Below are positions 28,030 through 36,925 of a stretch of 64,000 bases of DNA, one piece after another; within the stretch, counting starts at the first letter, position 1; each line of letters begins with the position of its first letter. The DNA is from JALYNX01 sp963780755 (GTDB lineage: Bacteria; Actinomycetota; Acidimicrobiia; Spongiisociales; ZC4RG35), in contig CAWACX010000001.1 of NCBI GenBank assembly GCA_963780755.1, forward strand, positions 372,001-436,000. Reading direction: 5' to 3'. The translations under genes were made by a program, and so were the position numbers. The notes under the pieces were generated by a model. The model did no database searches, had not been told where the DNA came from, and saw only the letters and a list, made by a program, of their open reading frames with translations.

Positions 28030-29277
28030 ATGCCCATCGTGAATTCCCCGCGCCCGGTGGGAAGGATGAATCGAACCGTCGACAGGCTGTTGTCGATCGG
28101 CACCTACCCGGAGGAGCTGGAGGCACAGCGAGCCCGACGGCGCATCATGGTGGCCGCAATCTTCCTGGCGACTCTGTTGTCCATCGTTGGTATTGCCAGC
28201 GACGCAAATGCCGGGTTTGTCCTGTCGGTCTGGTTTGGCCTGGCGGTCGTCGTGATCACGGTCGGTGTGCTCGTCGCCCTGCACCTACGACCACTCTGGT
28301 TTGCAGCTCTGGTCAACGCATTATTTGTCGCAGTGACCCTTTCCCAGCTCGTGGAGGCCACGTTGTTTGGTGGATTCCTCGAGTCAGGGCTGGTCGTTAT
28401 GTTCGGTCTGGTCATTGTGACCGGTGCCCTGGTCGCACTCGGCACCAAGGCGGCGTACTGGTGGTTTGCGGCTTTTGTCCTGTCGGTTGTCTATTCGGTC
28501 CTCATCCCCAACTGGGTGGACCCGGTCTATGTGATGACCGACCCGGGAGGCGACGCAGCATTCAACCTCGTAGCTGCAGGATCGGTGATATTTGCGGTGA
28601 TGGTCTATTTCGTGCGACAACGCGACAGATTCCAGAAGCAGTCCGACGACCTGCTTCACAACATCCTGCCGGACGAGATCGCCAAGCGACTCAAGGTGGA
28701 CACCGCGATGATCGCCGATTCCTTCCCATCGGCCTCGGTGCTGTTCGCCGACGTGGTGGGATTCACCCCGATGTCAGCCGGAATGTCCGCCCCGGAGTTG
28801 GTTGGCCTGCTGAACAGCATTTTCACCACCTTCGATGGCTTCGTGGAAGAGCTGGGACTGGAGAAGATCAAGACCGTTGGAGATGCCTACATGGCCGCCG
28901 CAGGCGTACCGGAGACCCGGGTCGACCATGCCGAAGCAATCGCTGAGCTCGCCCTGCGCATCCGCGATCATGTGGCGGATCACGAGTTCGCGGGACACAA
29001 GATCGCGGTTCGGATCGGGATCAACTCCGGCCCGGTGATCGCCGGGATCATCGGCACCCACAAGTTCTCCTACGACCTCTGGGGAGATGTGGTGAACACG
29101 GCGAGCCGGATGGAGTCGGAGGGAGTGCCTGGGGCGATACAGGTGAGCGCCAGCACCTGCGAATTGATACGGAGCCGGTTCTTTTGCGAGCCGCGTGGCA
29201 CTGTCTCGATCAAGGGAAAAGGCGAGATGGAGACCTACATCCTTCTTTCGCGTCGGGCTCCTGCCCCGGTTGATTAG
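28030..29277 (+). CDS. Membrane class III adenylate cyclase
   Basis: This 415-residue protein has six membrane helices (about 35-195), a short linker containing LLHNILPDEIAKRL, and a C-terminal cyclase catalytic domain. Metal-binding Asp residues are in VLFADVVGFTP and in KTVGDAYMAAAG. The purine-selecting residues look like Lys (EKIKTVG) and Asp (DLWGDVVNTASRMES), which favours ATP over GTP. It therefore probably makes cAMP at the membrane in response to a signal perceived through the membrane region. The start is uncertain. GTG 28039 has GGAAG at a normal distance; ATG 28030 is used here because it is the longest start without overlap. Confidence 0.88.
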   Translation: MPIVNSPRPVGRMNRTVDRLLSIGTYPEELEAQRARRRIMVAAIFLATLLSIVGIASDANAGFVLSVWFGLAVVVITVGVLVALHLRPLWFAALVNALFVAVTLSQLVEATLFGGFLESGLVVMFGLVIVTGALVALGTKAAYWWFAAFVLSVVYSVLIPNWVDPVYVMTDPGGDAAFNLVAAGSVIFAVMVYFVRQRDRFQKQSDDLLHNILPDEIAKRLKVDTAMIADSFPSASVLFADVVGFTPMSAGMSAPELVGLLNSIFTTFDGFVEELGLEKIKTVGDAYMAAAGVPETRVDHAEAIAELALRIRDHVADHEFAGHKIAVRIGINSGPVIAGIIGTHKFSYDLWGDVVNTASRMESEGVPGAIQVSASTCELIRSRFFCEPRGTVSIKGKGEMETYILLSRRAPAPVD

Positions 29278-29291
29278 CTAGTGAGCAAGGG

Positions 29292-29648
29292 TTGAAGTTC
29301 GAGGCCGTCGACCAGTACCTCGCCGCCCAGCCCGAGGAGGTCCGGGAGATCCTGGAGAGGATCCGGGAGCGGATGAGGGAATGGGTCCCCGACGGCGAGG
29401 AGGTCATCAGCTACCAGATCCCGACCATCAAGGTCGGTGGCAAGGCCGTGGTCTATTTCGCGGCTTGGAAGAGCCACATCTCGATCTATCCCGTCCACCC
29501 GCTCGACGAGCCGTTGGAGGCCGAAGTCTCCAGGTACCGCTCGGGCAAGGACACGTTGCGCTTCCCTCTCGACGAGCCGATTCCGTATGACTTGATCGGA
29601 CAGGTAGTCGCAGCGATCCTCGCCAGACATCAGGGGAAGACGGGCTGA
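29292..29648 (+). CDS. DUF1801 family protein
   Basis: This 118-residue protein has the DUF1801/YdhG pattern: VDQYLAAQPEEVREILERIR, then VPDGEEVISYQIPTIKVGGK and the aromatic core VVYFAAWKSHISIYPVHPL. It is predicted cytosolic, with an alpha/beta SufE-unrelated small fold; function is unknown. Start is TTG 29292, since the upstream GTG at 29281 runs into a stop. It is convergent with the next DUF1801 gene, 6 bp apart. Confidence 0.85.
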   Translation: MKFEAVDQYLAAQPEEVREILERIRERMREWVPDGEEVISYQIPTIKVGGKAVVYFAAWKSHISIYPVHPLDEPLEAEVSRYRSGKDTLRFPLDEPIPYDLIGQVVAAILARHQGKTG

Positions 29649-29654
29649 CCGTTC

Positions 29655-29996
29655 CTAGCGGCTGTCGAATTCCACGGCTTGGGCGATGTAGTAGCGGAGG
29701 GCGTCGGTGTCCATCGTGTCCACGCTCTTCATCCTGACGTTCTTCGACACGTGGCCAACTCCTTCGAGCAGCCCAAACTCGTCGTCGAACTCGGCCCCCC
29801 GAGAGAAGGCGAGTGTGATGCCCTTCTTCGTCGGGCTGATCACGGCGATAATCCGTGTCAGCTTGTAACTCGGTATCCCGTAGCTGATGATCTCGTCGGC
29901 GTCGGGGGCGCACTCTCGCATCATCTCCCGGATCCTCTCGACCACAGGTCGGTACTCGGGGAGGACCTTGGTGGCGACGAATTCATCGACGGTCAC
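29655..29996 (-). CDS. DUF1801 family protein, second subtype
   Basis: This 113-residue protein begins MTVDEFVATKVLPEYRPVVE, followed by ECAPDADEIISYGIPSYKL and GITLAFSRGAEFDDEFGLLE. The order of motifs is the same as in the convergent neighbour at 29292, but sequence identity is low, so these are diverged relatives rather than a recent tandem copy. Function is unknown. Confidence 0.83.
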   Translation of the reverse strand: MTVDEFVATKVLPEYRPVVERIREMMRECAPDADEIISYGIPSYKLTRIIAVISPTKKGITLAFSRGAEFDDEFGLLEGVGHVSKNVRMKSVDTMDTDALRYYIAQAVEFDSR

Positions 29997-30107
29997 GGCG
30001 CTGACGGTACCCGTTTACCCAGTCCGCGAAAACTGATCGTGAGTCGCGAAAAAAGGAAAGCATCCTGGCTTGCATCCCCGGAGCGGAGTCCCTACCTTCC
30101 CATTTGT

Positions 30108-30257
30108 CGGTACGGGGGCAACCCCGAATCGACCCCAAAGTGACCGAGAGGCCACTATGGGACCCTCTGGGAGACCAGTCCTTCGGGGCCGGAGTCCGAG
30201 AAGGGTCGATAGCCCCGAGAGGGTGGAGGCTTCGGCCGAAACTCCCTCGGGGTTTTT
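30108..30257 (+). ncRNA. Candidate structured RNA ending in an intrinsic terminator
   Basis: This gene-free stretch folds well on the plus strand. GGGGCAACCCC forms a hairpin near 30115. ATCGACCC (30128-30135) pairs with GGGTCGAT (30203-30210) and closes a junction containing three smaller hairpins. An intrinsic terminator follows: CCCCGAG (30213-30219) pairs with CTCGGGG (30246-30252) and is followed by TTTTT. Flanking genes are both on the other strand, so this would be a free-standing RNA. I cannot match it to a known family. The rest of the 270-bp gap (29997-30107) holds two CGCGAAAA direct repeats. Confidence 0.4.
30213..30257 (+). terminator. Intrinsic terminator
   Basis: Stem CCCCGAG/CTCGGGG extends inward through GGG/CCC with a small inner GGC-TTCG-GCC hairpin and is followed by five T. 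It points rightward and would end the candidate RNA. Confidence 0.6.
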
Positions 30258-30268
30258 CGCGTTCGGGG

Positions 30269-30838
30269 TCAGGGGGACGCGACCCGACCCGTATCGACCG
30301 GATCGAGGCGAGGGGAGTGGGCGTAGGCCCATCCCAAACACACCAGTCCGGCACACATCGAGATCAGGCCGATCAATGCGGCCCACCGTTCCAGCCCGAC
30401 CGGCGGTCGGCTGTTCTCGTCACCGAGATGGGCGCCGGCGAGGAACACAGAGAGCCAGAGCAGGGCGCCCACGCCAAGGAGGAGGGGCACGAGGCGGCGT
30501 CGATGGACGCGGTATTCGAACAAGGCGATCAGCGCCATCCCGGCCGAGTACAAGGGATGGCTGACGGTGAGGCCGAGCGCTGTCGAACCCACGGCCAACC
30601 ACCAAACGGCTGTCGACTCGCCTCGTCGAGCAAGCTCGAGCCCGATCAGCCACATCCCCCCGATGGTGAGCACGAGGGCAAGGGCGTGGAGCCCGAGCGC
30701 GGCGGGCCAGAACCCCGACAACGGATTGTCCCCGAACCACCCCGGGGCGAGGGTGGTCGGGCTCCACTGGAACAAGAAGTAGGCGAGTCCTCCCGCCGCC
30801 ATCAGCCAGCCCCCGGCGCGTGACCCCAAGGGTGTCAT
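30269..30838 (-). CDS. Membrane protein of unknown function
   Basis: This 189-residue protein has about five hydrophobic helices (about 8-25, 40-65, 75-95, 115-135 and 150-172). I recognise no catalytic motif. ATG 30838 overlaps the stop of the SpoIIE-type phosphatase gene (ATGA), so it is the last gene of an operon that also holds the phosphatase and the CXXCH membrane protein. A role with those partners is possible but unproven. Confidence 0.68.
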   Translation of the reverse strand: MTPLGSRAGGWLMAAGGLAYFLFQWSPTTLAPGWFGDNPLSGFWPAALGLHALALVLTIGGMWLIGLELARRGESTAVWWLAVGSTALGLTVSHPLYSAGMALIALFEYRVHRRRLVPLLLGVGALLWLSVFLAGAHLGDENSRPPVGLERWAALIGLISMCAGLVCLGWAYAHSPRLDPVDTGRVASP

Positions 30839-33139
30839 CGTTCCACCTCCGCAAGTACGGGCACCCTCGTCAGTGTGACCATCGTGATGTCGTCTTCCTG
30901 TTCCCAGCCATTCCCCACGAACTCCTCATGGGCAGCGAGGGCCTCGGCCACCAGGTCGCCGCTCCCATCTACGGCAGCGATGGCCTCTCGGAGCCGATCG
31001 GTGCCGAACATCTCGCCATCAGGTGCATGTGCCTCGGCGAGGCCGTCACTGGTGAGGGTGAGGCTCTCGGTCGGCCGCAGCGCTCCTTCTACCTCCTCGT
31101 AATCCATGCCCGGCATCAGGCCGAGCGGCATGCCGCGAACCATGATCTCCGTCACCGAGTCGCTGGAGCTGACGTAGGGGAGGTTGTGGCCGGCGTTGGC
31201 GGCCACCATGGTTCCCAGGACCGGGTCGATCACTGTGAGCAGGCAGGTCACGAACATCCCGTCGGGTATGTCCGGCTCGAGGCGGTTGTTGACATCGGCC
31301 AGCACCCGACCCGGAGGCATGCCACTGCTGGCAGCCACCCGGAGCAGGGTCATGCAGGTGGCCATCACCAGGGCGGCAGGTATGCCCTTGTCGCTGACAT
31401 CACCGATGACCACCGCCAATCGTCCGTCGGGCAGAGGTATCCAGTCGAAGAAGTCGCCACCCACCTCGCGGGCGGGGCGATAGACCGAATCGAAGGCCCA
31501 ACCTTCGATGTTCGGGGGCTCATGGGGGAGAAGCCCCTGCTGGATTTTCCGGGCCAGCTCGAGCTCGTGGACCTCGCGCTCCCGGTTTCGGGCGTCTCGT
31601 TCCCGGGTGCGGACCTCGTATGTCAACTGCAACGCAGGCCCGGCGGCCTGGGCCAGCCGGTCGAGCAGGTCGAGGTCGAGGGCCGAGTACGCGCGACTCA
31701 GAGGAGCGCTTGCCGAGGTCAAGCACACCTGTCAGAGACCCGCCTGCAACCAGGGGGACCAACACTGCCGAGCCGTTCGATCGGAATGGGACGAGCCCGG
31801 GGCTCGGCGGGACTGATGAGAGGTCTACGGCGGTGCCCTCTCCCAGGTCTTCATGCGTCGCTGGGGAGAATGGCCCGGTGTGCAACTTCACAGACATCGG
31901 GTGCAGCGCCTGCTCGACGACAGTCACCAGCCTGGACTCGAGGGTGAGAGGATCGACGAGTCGAGATGCCTCGCCGGCGAACTGATCGATCACCAGGCGG
32001 GCGTCATACCGCTCCCGGTCGAAGCGGCGGTCCACCGACCGCTGCACCCTTCGGCGCAACGGGTTGAACACGAGCGCGATGCACGTTCCGAGGACAACAC
32101 CGGCGGCGCCCGACCCCTCGAAAGCGAGATCGGGGAAGTAAGAAGTGAGGGCAGTGATCAACACGGTCAGGGCAAGAAACGCGAGTCCGACGACCGCGGT
32201 CACGGTCCCGTAGACCAGGGCCCGATTGACGATGAGGTCGAGGTCGAACATGCGGTGGCGGACAATGGCCACCGAGACCGACACCGGGAACATGAACACC
32301 GCGATCGTGAGCAGGAAGAGGATGTTGAGGGCGTAGACCGCCTTGAGTCGGGGAGTCACCACCACCAGGTCGAGAACGCCGGACGTCAGCTCCGGCTGAA
32401 GCGCCCAAAGCAGGAGGAAAGCGCCTAAGGCCGCGATCAGGGAGATCAAGACCGGCTTGGTGGCCGGTGCCAAAGGAGTCCGCAGCCGGCGCACCATCTG
32501 AGCAGCGATCGCGGCGATCGGGACTCCGACCAGCCAGAGCGCCTGAAGGGCGTAAGGCCAGGTCCGGGGATCGACGAAGGTGCTGGGCAGGAGCAGGGTG
32601 AGGAATCCGATGACCGCGGCCGTTGCCACCAGCCACCTCGTCCATAACGGTTCCCATCGCCCGTCGGGGAAGGTTGCGAGAAACGCAAGCGAGGCAACGC
32701 CGGCCAGGGAGCTCCAGAAGGTGAACAGCGACGTCGGGGTGATCGAGCCAAGGAGCGCCGCCAGGTCGAACGAGCCCGGGAGAAGGTACAGGGGCGCGAA
32801 GAGGCTGGTCCCCAGTGCGGCCAGGGTGACCGCGGCCAATGGCGCTCGATCGGAGGCGCCGCGCTTCGCTATCAGCAACGTCGCCAAGCCCACGAATACT
32901 GCGATCCCGACGATGTGAAGGACGCGCTGGGTGACTCCGAGCGCCGGAAGCTCGAAGAGCACCGCCAGTTCGCTCTCCATGTGGCGGTCCACGGCAGCGG
33001 GGCCTTGGGGAAGCAGCCCACGGGCCGGGTTGCGGAGCAGCAGTCCCATCGAGGCAACCGACGCCATGGCCAGCAACGTCACGACGAAGGCACCGATCCA
33101 GCGTGGCAGCAGCGCGGTCCTCGGGGAGAGCGTGGTCAC
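30835..33139 (-). CDS. Membrane GAF-SpoIIE (PP2C) serine phosphatase, one-base frameshift
   Basis: Two frames join into one protein of about 767 residues. Residues about 1-330 contain eight or nine membrane helices. Then comes a GAF-like segment (VDRRFDRERYDARLVIDQFA onward) and finally a SpoIIE/PP2C domain with ELARKIQQGLLPHEP, REVGGDFFDWIPLPDGR and VIGDVSDKGIPAALVM, whose Asp residues bind metal. The break is at about 31690, where one base must be skipped between GKRSSESR and YSALDLDLLDRLA. Length 2305 nt is a multiple of three plus one. Such phosphatases act on anti-anti-sigma factors in partner-switching systems, but no anti-sigma gene is nearby. GTG 33139 overlaps the upstream stop. Confidence 0.85.
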
Positions 33140-34348
33140 TCGCCGGGCCCCACAGAGGCGAGGGCGGCCATGTCGTCCGGCGCGAGGGGCACGATCGCCA
33201 ACTCGGTTTCGGGGCGGAACGCGATCGGTTCGACGCCGACCTCGATCCGCTGTGTCGGGCCTCCGAGCTCGGGATCGATCTGATGACATCCGGCGCAATC
33301 GGTGCGCCCACCCCAGCACAGGCCGTCTTCGCACTTCCGGTTCAACTCATGGGGGTGGTTGAGGCGCACCGGCGATCCGGGTGGCGTGACAGTCGAGGCA
33401 GGTCTGGGCGTCGACATCGGACGCCAGCAACTCCGGATGGTTGGGGTCTGGGCGGTGAGGGACGTTGGGCTGGTCGTCGTTGGCGAGCCATATGGCCGAA
33501 ACGACGAACAGCACCGGAACGATCAGCACCCATTTGACCAGAGGAATCACCGTCGATCGACTCGGCGCCGGTGATGGGTTGTCGGCGAAGCGCAGGATCC
33601 CCAGCCAGGCCAGGCCCCAGAGGATGAGGCCGACTGAGTATCCGAAGCGGTGGGATGAGGCATCGAAGGGGAAGATCAGGCTCACGACGCCGTAGCCGAT
33701 GGCCGCCCCGGCGATGCTGAAACCGGTCACCCGGTACCCCGTGATTCTGAAGGCGACCACCAGTCCCATCCCGAGCAGCGCCAGGCTGAACGCTGCCATC
33801 GCCGACCAATGTGTGGTGTGGTTCTGGGCTTCGTCGAGAGCGCGGGCAAGGAGTGCCGCGACCTCGGTCAGGAATGGGAGCAACGCGGCCAGGACCAGCA
33901 CGATGGCCCACCCCCAGACCGGGCCGGACCTCAGCGGGATTCCCCGAGGTCGGAAGTAGATCACTGCAGCGAGTGGGATCAATTGAAGGAGCAGGCCGAA
34001 CTGCCAAGGCACGGTGAGGTTGGCGATCGCGAAGAGCGTCAACAGCGTGATCGCCATCTGAAAGAGGCCGGCTGTGCTCCGCTCGGGTCGCAACAGAAGC
34101 GAGATGGCCCCGACCAGAGCCAGGGCGAAGAACATCCCGAAGACGACTTCATGGAGCCGGTGGGACACGGCCGCGGCGTCGGTTGCCTCCTGATAACCAT
34201 TGAGGAACCAACCGAACACGACGAGGAACGTCGGAGAGAGGAAGAGTAGGACCACCAACATGGTCCACACCGAGGCTCGGAAATAGCTCTCCCGGGTGAA
34301 CGCCACGGGCCCGGGTGCCTGCACTTCGGTCTCGGGTCCGTTCGTCAC
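33136..34348 (-). CDS. Membrane protein with C-terminal CXXCH motifs, one-base frameshift
   Basis: The N-terminal frame (33347-34348) encodes eight or nine membrane helices and ends with TCLDCHATRIAGA. The frame then shifts at about 33365-33375 into LNHPHELNRKCEDGLCWGG followed by RTDCAGCHQIDPELGGP. Both CLDCH and CAGCH are c-type haem attachment motifs, placed after the last helix and so probably outside the membrane. Length 1213 nt is a multiple of three plus one. The resulting protein of about 403 residues would be a membrane-anchored dihaem protein, possibly for electron transfer or redox sensing. It is the first gene of the operon with the phosphatase. I do not recognise the family. Confidence 0.7.
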
Positions 34349-34412
34349 TGACTAACGGACGATCAACGACCGCTGTCGGGTGACAGAGTCGCGACGGAGG
34401 CCTGACGCGAAG

Positions 34413-34440
34413 GGGCGGCGGATCGTGTGACCCGCCGCCC
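34413..34440 (-). terminator. Hairpin downstream of the S-layer-like gene
   Basis: Arms GGGCGGCGG and CCGCCGCCC flank a 10-base loop just after the stop of the minus-strand gene at 34460. The U tract is weak, so termination is likely but not certain. Confidence 0.5.
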
Positions 34441-34459
34441 GTGTTTCCGCCTTTTCAGA

Positions 34460-35131
34460 TCAGGAAGTCGGGACCCATGAGGCCGTCAAACCCCTGGTGC
34501 CCGCAGTGGCAGCCGGCGAGGCGTCAACCGTCTCGGCCGCACAGAGCACATACGTCGTCGCTTCGGTGGCAACGTCAGTCGCCGTTATCGAGATCGTGTT
34601 CACCTCGGAGGTGGCCTCGGTGTTGATTGCGCCAAGCCAGGAGGCCGTTCCGACAACGGTCCCCGCGCAGCTGTCTCGAGCTATGGCCAGCTGGTAAGTG
34701 CCGTCAGCACTTGTTGGTTTCTGCAGCGTGGCATGGGCGTTGAGAGTGACCGCGGCTTCAGCCTTGGGTGTGGCCTCGATCGTCAACAACTCGACCATTG
34801 CCGTTCCGTTGGTGGCAACGGTGTCTGCGGAGTCGGTGACATTGGCGCCCGCGCTGCCCTGTGTCTGGGCAAAACGGCGCATGAACGACGCCATTTGCTC
34901 ACGGGTCACGTTGTCGTCGGGGCAGAAGAGAGTGTTCTCCGGCGGGTTGCACCCGACGGTGATCCCGTTGTCATGCAGCCAGGTGATCGACCCGTGGAAC
35001 TCATTCGAGTCCGGTACATCGTCGAACGAGTGGGCAGCGATAACCGAAAGCGGCAACGCGAGGACCAGCGCCACAATCATGGCGACCGGCCAGGACAGTC
35101 GCTTGAAGCGACCAGATGGGGATTGGGACAT
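34460..35131 (-). CDS. Secreted protein with one Cys-type S-layer-like repeat
   Basis: This 223-residue protein has an N-terminal signal peptide (SWPVAMIVALVLALPLSVIA), one S-layer-homology-like repeat with ITVGCNPPENTLFCPDDNVT and REQMASFMRRFA (residues about 55-90), and a C-terminal region of about 125 residues rich in Thr, Ala and Val, predicted beta-sandwich. ATG 35131 has AAGGAGG at the ideal distance. The repeat is the same module found in six other proteins in this window and probably anchors the protein to the cell wall or another surface polymer. A leader hairpin precedes it. Confidence 0.82.
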   Translation of the reverse strand: MSQSPSGRFKRLSWPVAMIVALVLALPLSVIAAHSFDDVPDSNEFHGSITWLHDNGITVGCNPPENTLFCPDDNVTREQMASFMRRFAQTQGSAGANVTDSADTVATNGTAMVELLTIEATPKAEAAVTLNAHATLQKPTSADGTYQLAIARDSCAGTVVGTASWLGAINTEATSEVNTISITATDVATEATTYVLCAAETVDASPAATAGTRGLTASWVPTS

Positions 35132-35152
35132 GAGTTCCTCCTTCAAATAGAA

Positions 35153-35177
35153 AGCCGGGTGGTTTGGCCACCCGGCT
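35153..35177 (-). promoter_or_regulatory. Leader hairpin upstream of the S-layer-like gene
   Basis: Perfect 10-bp arms AGCCGGGTGG and CCACCCGGCT around a 5-base loop lie 22 bp upstream of ATG 35131. They are followed on the minus strand by TTTCTATTT, like a terminator inside the leader. Could be an attenuator or an mRNA-stabilising stem. Confidence 0.45.
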
Positions 35178-35266
35178 GGGACTCACTGAGTCCGTCTTAC
35201 CCGGTCTCTCCGTTTTGATACCCACACCGACCCGCAGATCCGGCGCCCCCCGATAACCTTCGCCCC

Positions 35267-36703
35267 ATGATCGACTTCAAGCAGTACATCGGGGGCGAGT
35301 GGTCTGAAGCGGTTGGCGGGGGGACGTGGGACCTGATCAACCCGGCCGATGAGAGCGTGTTGCAGCAGATCCCGTTTGGGGACGAGTCCGATGCCGGTTC
35401 CGCGATCGATGCCGCATCCGAGGCCTTCGAGTCCTGGTCACACCTCACCGCCTATCAGCGAGGTGCGGTCCTGGAGAAGGCAGCCCTCTTCATCGAGAGC
35501 CATGCCGAGGAGTTCGCGCGCATCACCACAGAAGAGGCGGGCAAGCCACTGAAGGAGGCCTATGGCGAGTGGGTCAGTGCACCCAACTACTTCCGCTGGG
35601 CTGCAGAGGAGGCGCGCCGTGTCTATGGGCGATCGATCCCGGCCCGGGTCGCCGGGCGACGCATCGACGTCATCTATCAACCGATCGGGGTGGTCGGGGT
35701 GATCACCGCCTGGAACTTCCCGGTGTACAACCAGACCAGGGCGGTCGCTGCGGCTCTGGCTGCAGGGTGCACCGTGGTGAGCCGGCCTTCGGAGTACACC
35801 CCGCGCTCGGCCATGCTCATCGCCCACGCCCTCGCCGAATCGGGTCTGCCGGCGGGGGTGCACAACGTGGTCAATGGCAAGCCACACGAGATCGGGCAGG
35901 CGATGCTCGACGACCCTCGGGTCCGCAAGATCCATTTCACCGGCTCGACCCGGGTGGGGAAGCTCCTCATGGATGGCGCCTCGCGCACTGTCACCCGCCT
36001 TTCCCTGGAACTGGGAGGAAACGCCCCGGTGATCGTCTTTCCCGATGCCGGGGACATTGCCGCGGTGGCAAAGAGCGGGTTGGTGGCCAAGATTCGGAAC
36101 AACGGACAGGTCTGCGTCGCCCCTCAGCGCTTCTACGTCCACGAGGGAGTGGTCGACGAGTTCAGTGAGAGTGCCGTGGCCACGGCCAACGGCCAGGTCG
36201 TCGGCAACGGACTGGACAATGGGACCACTATCGGGCCGCTGATCAACGCGGTGCAGAGGGATCGGGTCGAAGAATTGGTGTCGACCAGCGTCGAGCAGGG
36301 CGCCACGGTGCTCACCGGTGGACATCGCCTCGACGGTGCCGGGTACTTCTATCAGCCCACCGTGCTCACCGACGTCAAGCCGGGGAGCCCGGTGCACGAG
36401 CAGGAGATCTTTGGCCCGGTGATGCCAATCGTGCCATTCTCCGATGTCGACGAGGTGATCGCTCTCGCCAATGCCACCGACTACGGCCTGGCTTCCTACG
36501 TCTACACCCGGGACCTGGCCACCGCGTTCAAGGTGTCCGAAGAGCTGCAGTTCGGGATGGTCGGGATCAACGACTGGTATCTGGCGACGCCGGAGGCACC
36601 GTTCGGCGGGATGAAGCAGTCAGGGATGGGACGCGAGTCGGGGCCGGAAGGGGTCCACGAGTACCTGGAGCCCAAGACGAGGTTCTTCGGAGGGATCGGT
36701 TAG
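35267..36703 (+). CDS. NAD(P)-dependent aldehyde dehydrogenase (succinate-semialdehyde dehydrogenase-like)
   Basis: This 478-residue ALDH-fold enzyme oxidises an aldehyde to the acid. The oxyanion Asn is in VITAWNFPVYNQTR (about 145-150), the general-base Glu in LELGGNAPVI (about 250) and the catalytic Cys in NNGQVCVAPQRF (about 284). The cofactor-phosphate segment reads VVSRPSEYTP, where most family members have Lys in place of this Arg. Sequence pattern is closest to the GabD/succinate-semialdehyde group, but that cannot be fixed without comparison. It stands alone: divergent from the S-layer-like gene and followed by the palindromic repeat. Confidence 0.92.
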   Translation: MIDFKQYIGGEWSEAVGGGTWDLINPADESVLQQIPFGDESDAGSAIDAASEAFESWSHLTAYQRGAVLEKAALFIESHAEEFARITTEEAGKPLKEAYGEWVSAPNYFRWAAEEARRVYGRSIPARVAGRRIDVIYQPIGVVGVITAWNFPVYNQTRAVAAALAAGCTVVSRPSEYTPRSAMLIAHALAESGLPAGVHNVVNGKPHEIGQAMLDDPRVRKIHFTGSTRVGKLLMDGASRTVTRLSLELGGNAPVIVFPDAGDIAAVAKSGLVAKIRNNGQVCVAPQRFYVHEGVVDEFSESAVATANGQVVGNGLDNGTTIGPLINAVQRDRVEELVSTSVEQGATVLTGGHRLDGAGYFYQPTVLTDVKPGSPVHEQEIFGPVMPIVPFSDVDEVIALANATDYGLASYVYTRDLATAFKVSEELQFGMVGINDWYLATPEAPFGGMKQSGMGRESGPEGVHEYLEPKTRFFGGIG

Positions 36704-36716
36704 CGCGTCGAGGGGT

Positions 36717-36776
36717 CCCCCCTCCCCGGCTGCGCCGGTACTCCCCCCAGCGTCGCTGCGCTCCTGGGGGGAGAAA
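36717..36776. repeat. Dispersed palindromic repeat, copy 2 (inverted relative to copy 1)
   Basis: Read on the minus strand this shares TTTCTCCCCCCAG, GGGGGGAGTACCGGCG and AGCCGGGGAGGGGGG with copy 1 at 11129. The variable centre here is two bases shorter. It lies 13 bp downstream of the aldehyde dehydrogenase stop and could also serve as a terminator. Confidence 0.8.
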
Positions 36777-36925
36777 CGGGAGGGATCGGATAACAGCCAG
36801 AACCTGGTAGATTGCACATTGCCGCACCGTTCGGGAGGCCAGCGAAGACGCTCCACGGTGACCATCGGCTTCTCTCTCACCCGGTTTGATTGCCTCATCT
36901 GCCGACCCAACGACAGAAAGCAGTC

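Noticed and set aside
27870..28946. Long plus-strand frame overlapping the adenylate cyclase
   Set aside because: Shadow frame of the cyclase; no recognisable domain and poor composition.
30200..30257. T-box riboswitch suggested by AGGGTGG next to a terminator
   Set aside because: The rest of the T-box core is missing and no aminoacyl-tRNA synthetase or transporter gene follows on that strand.
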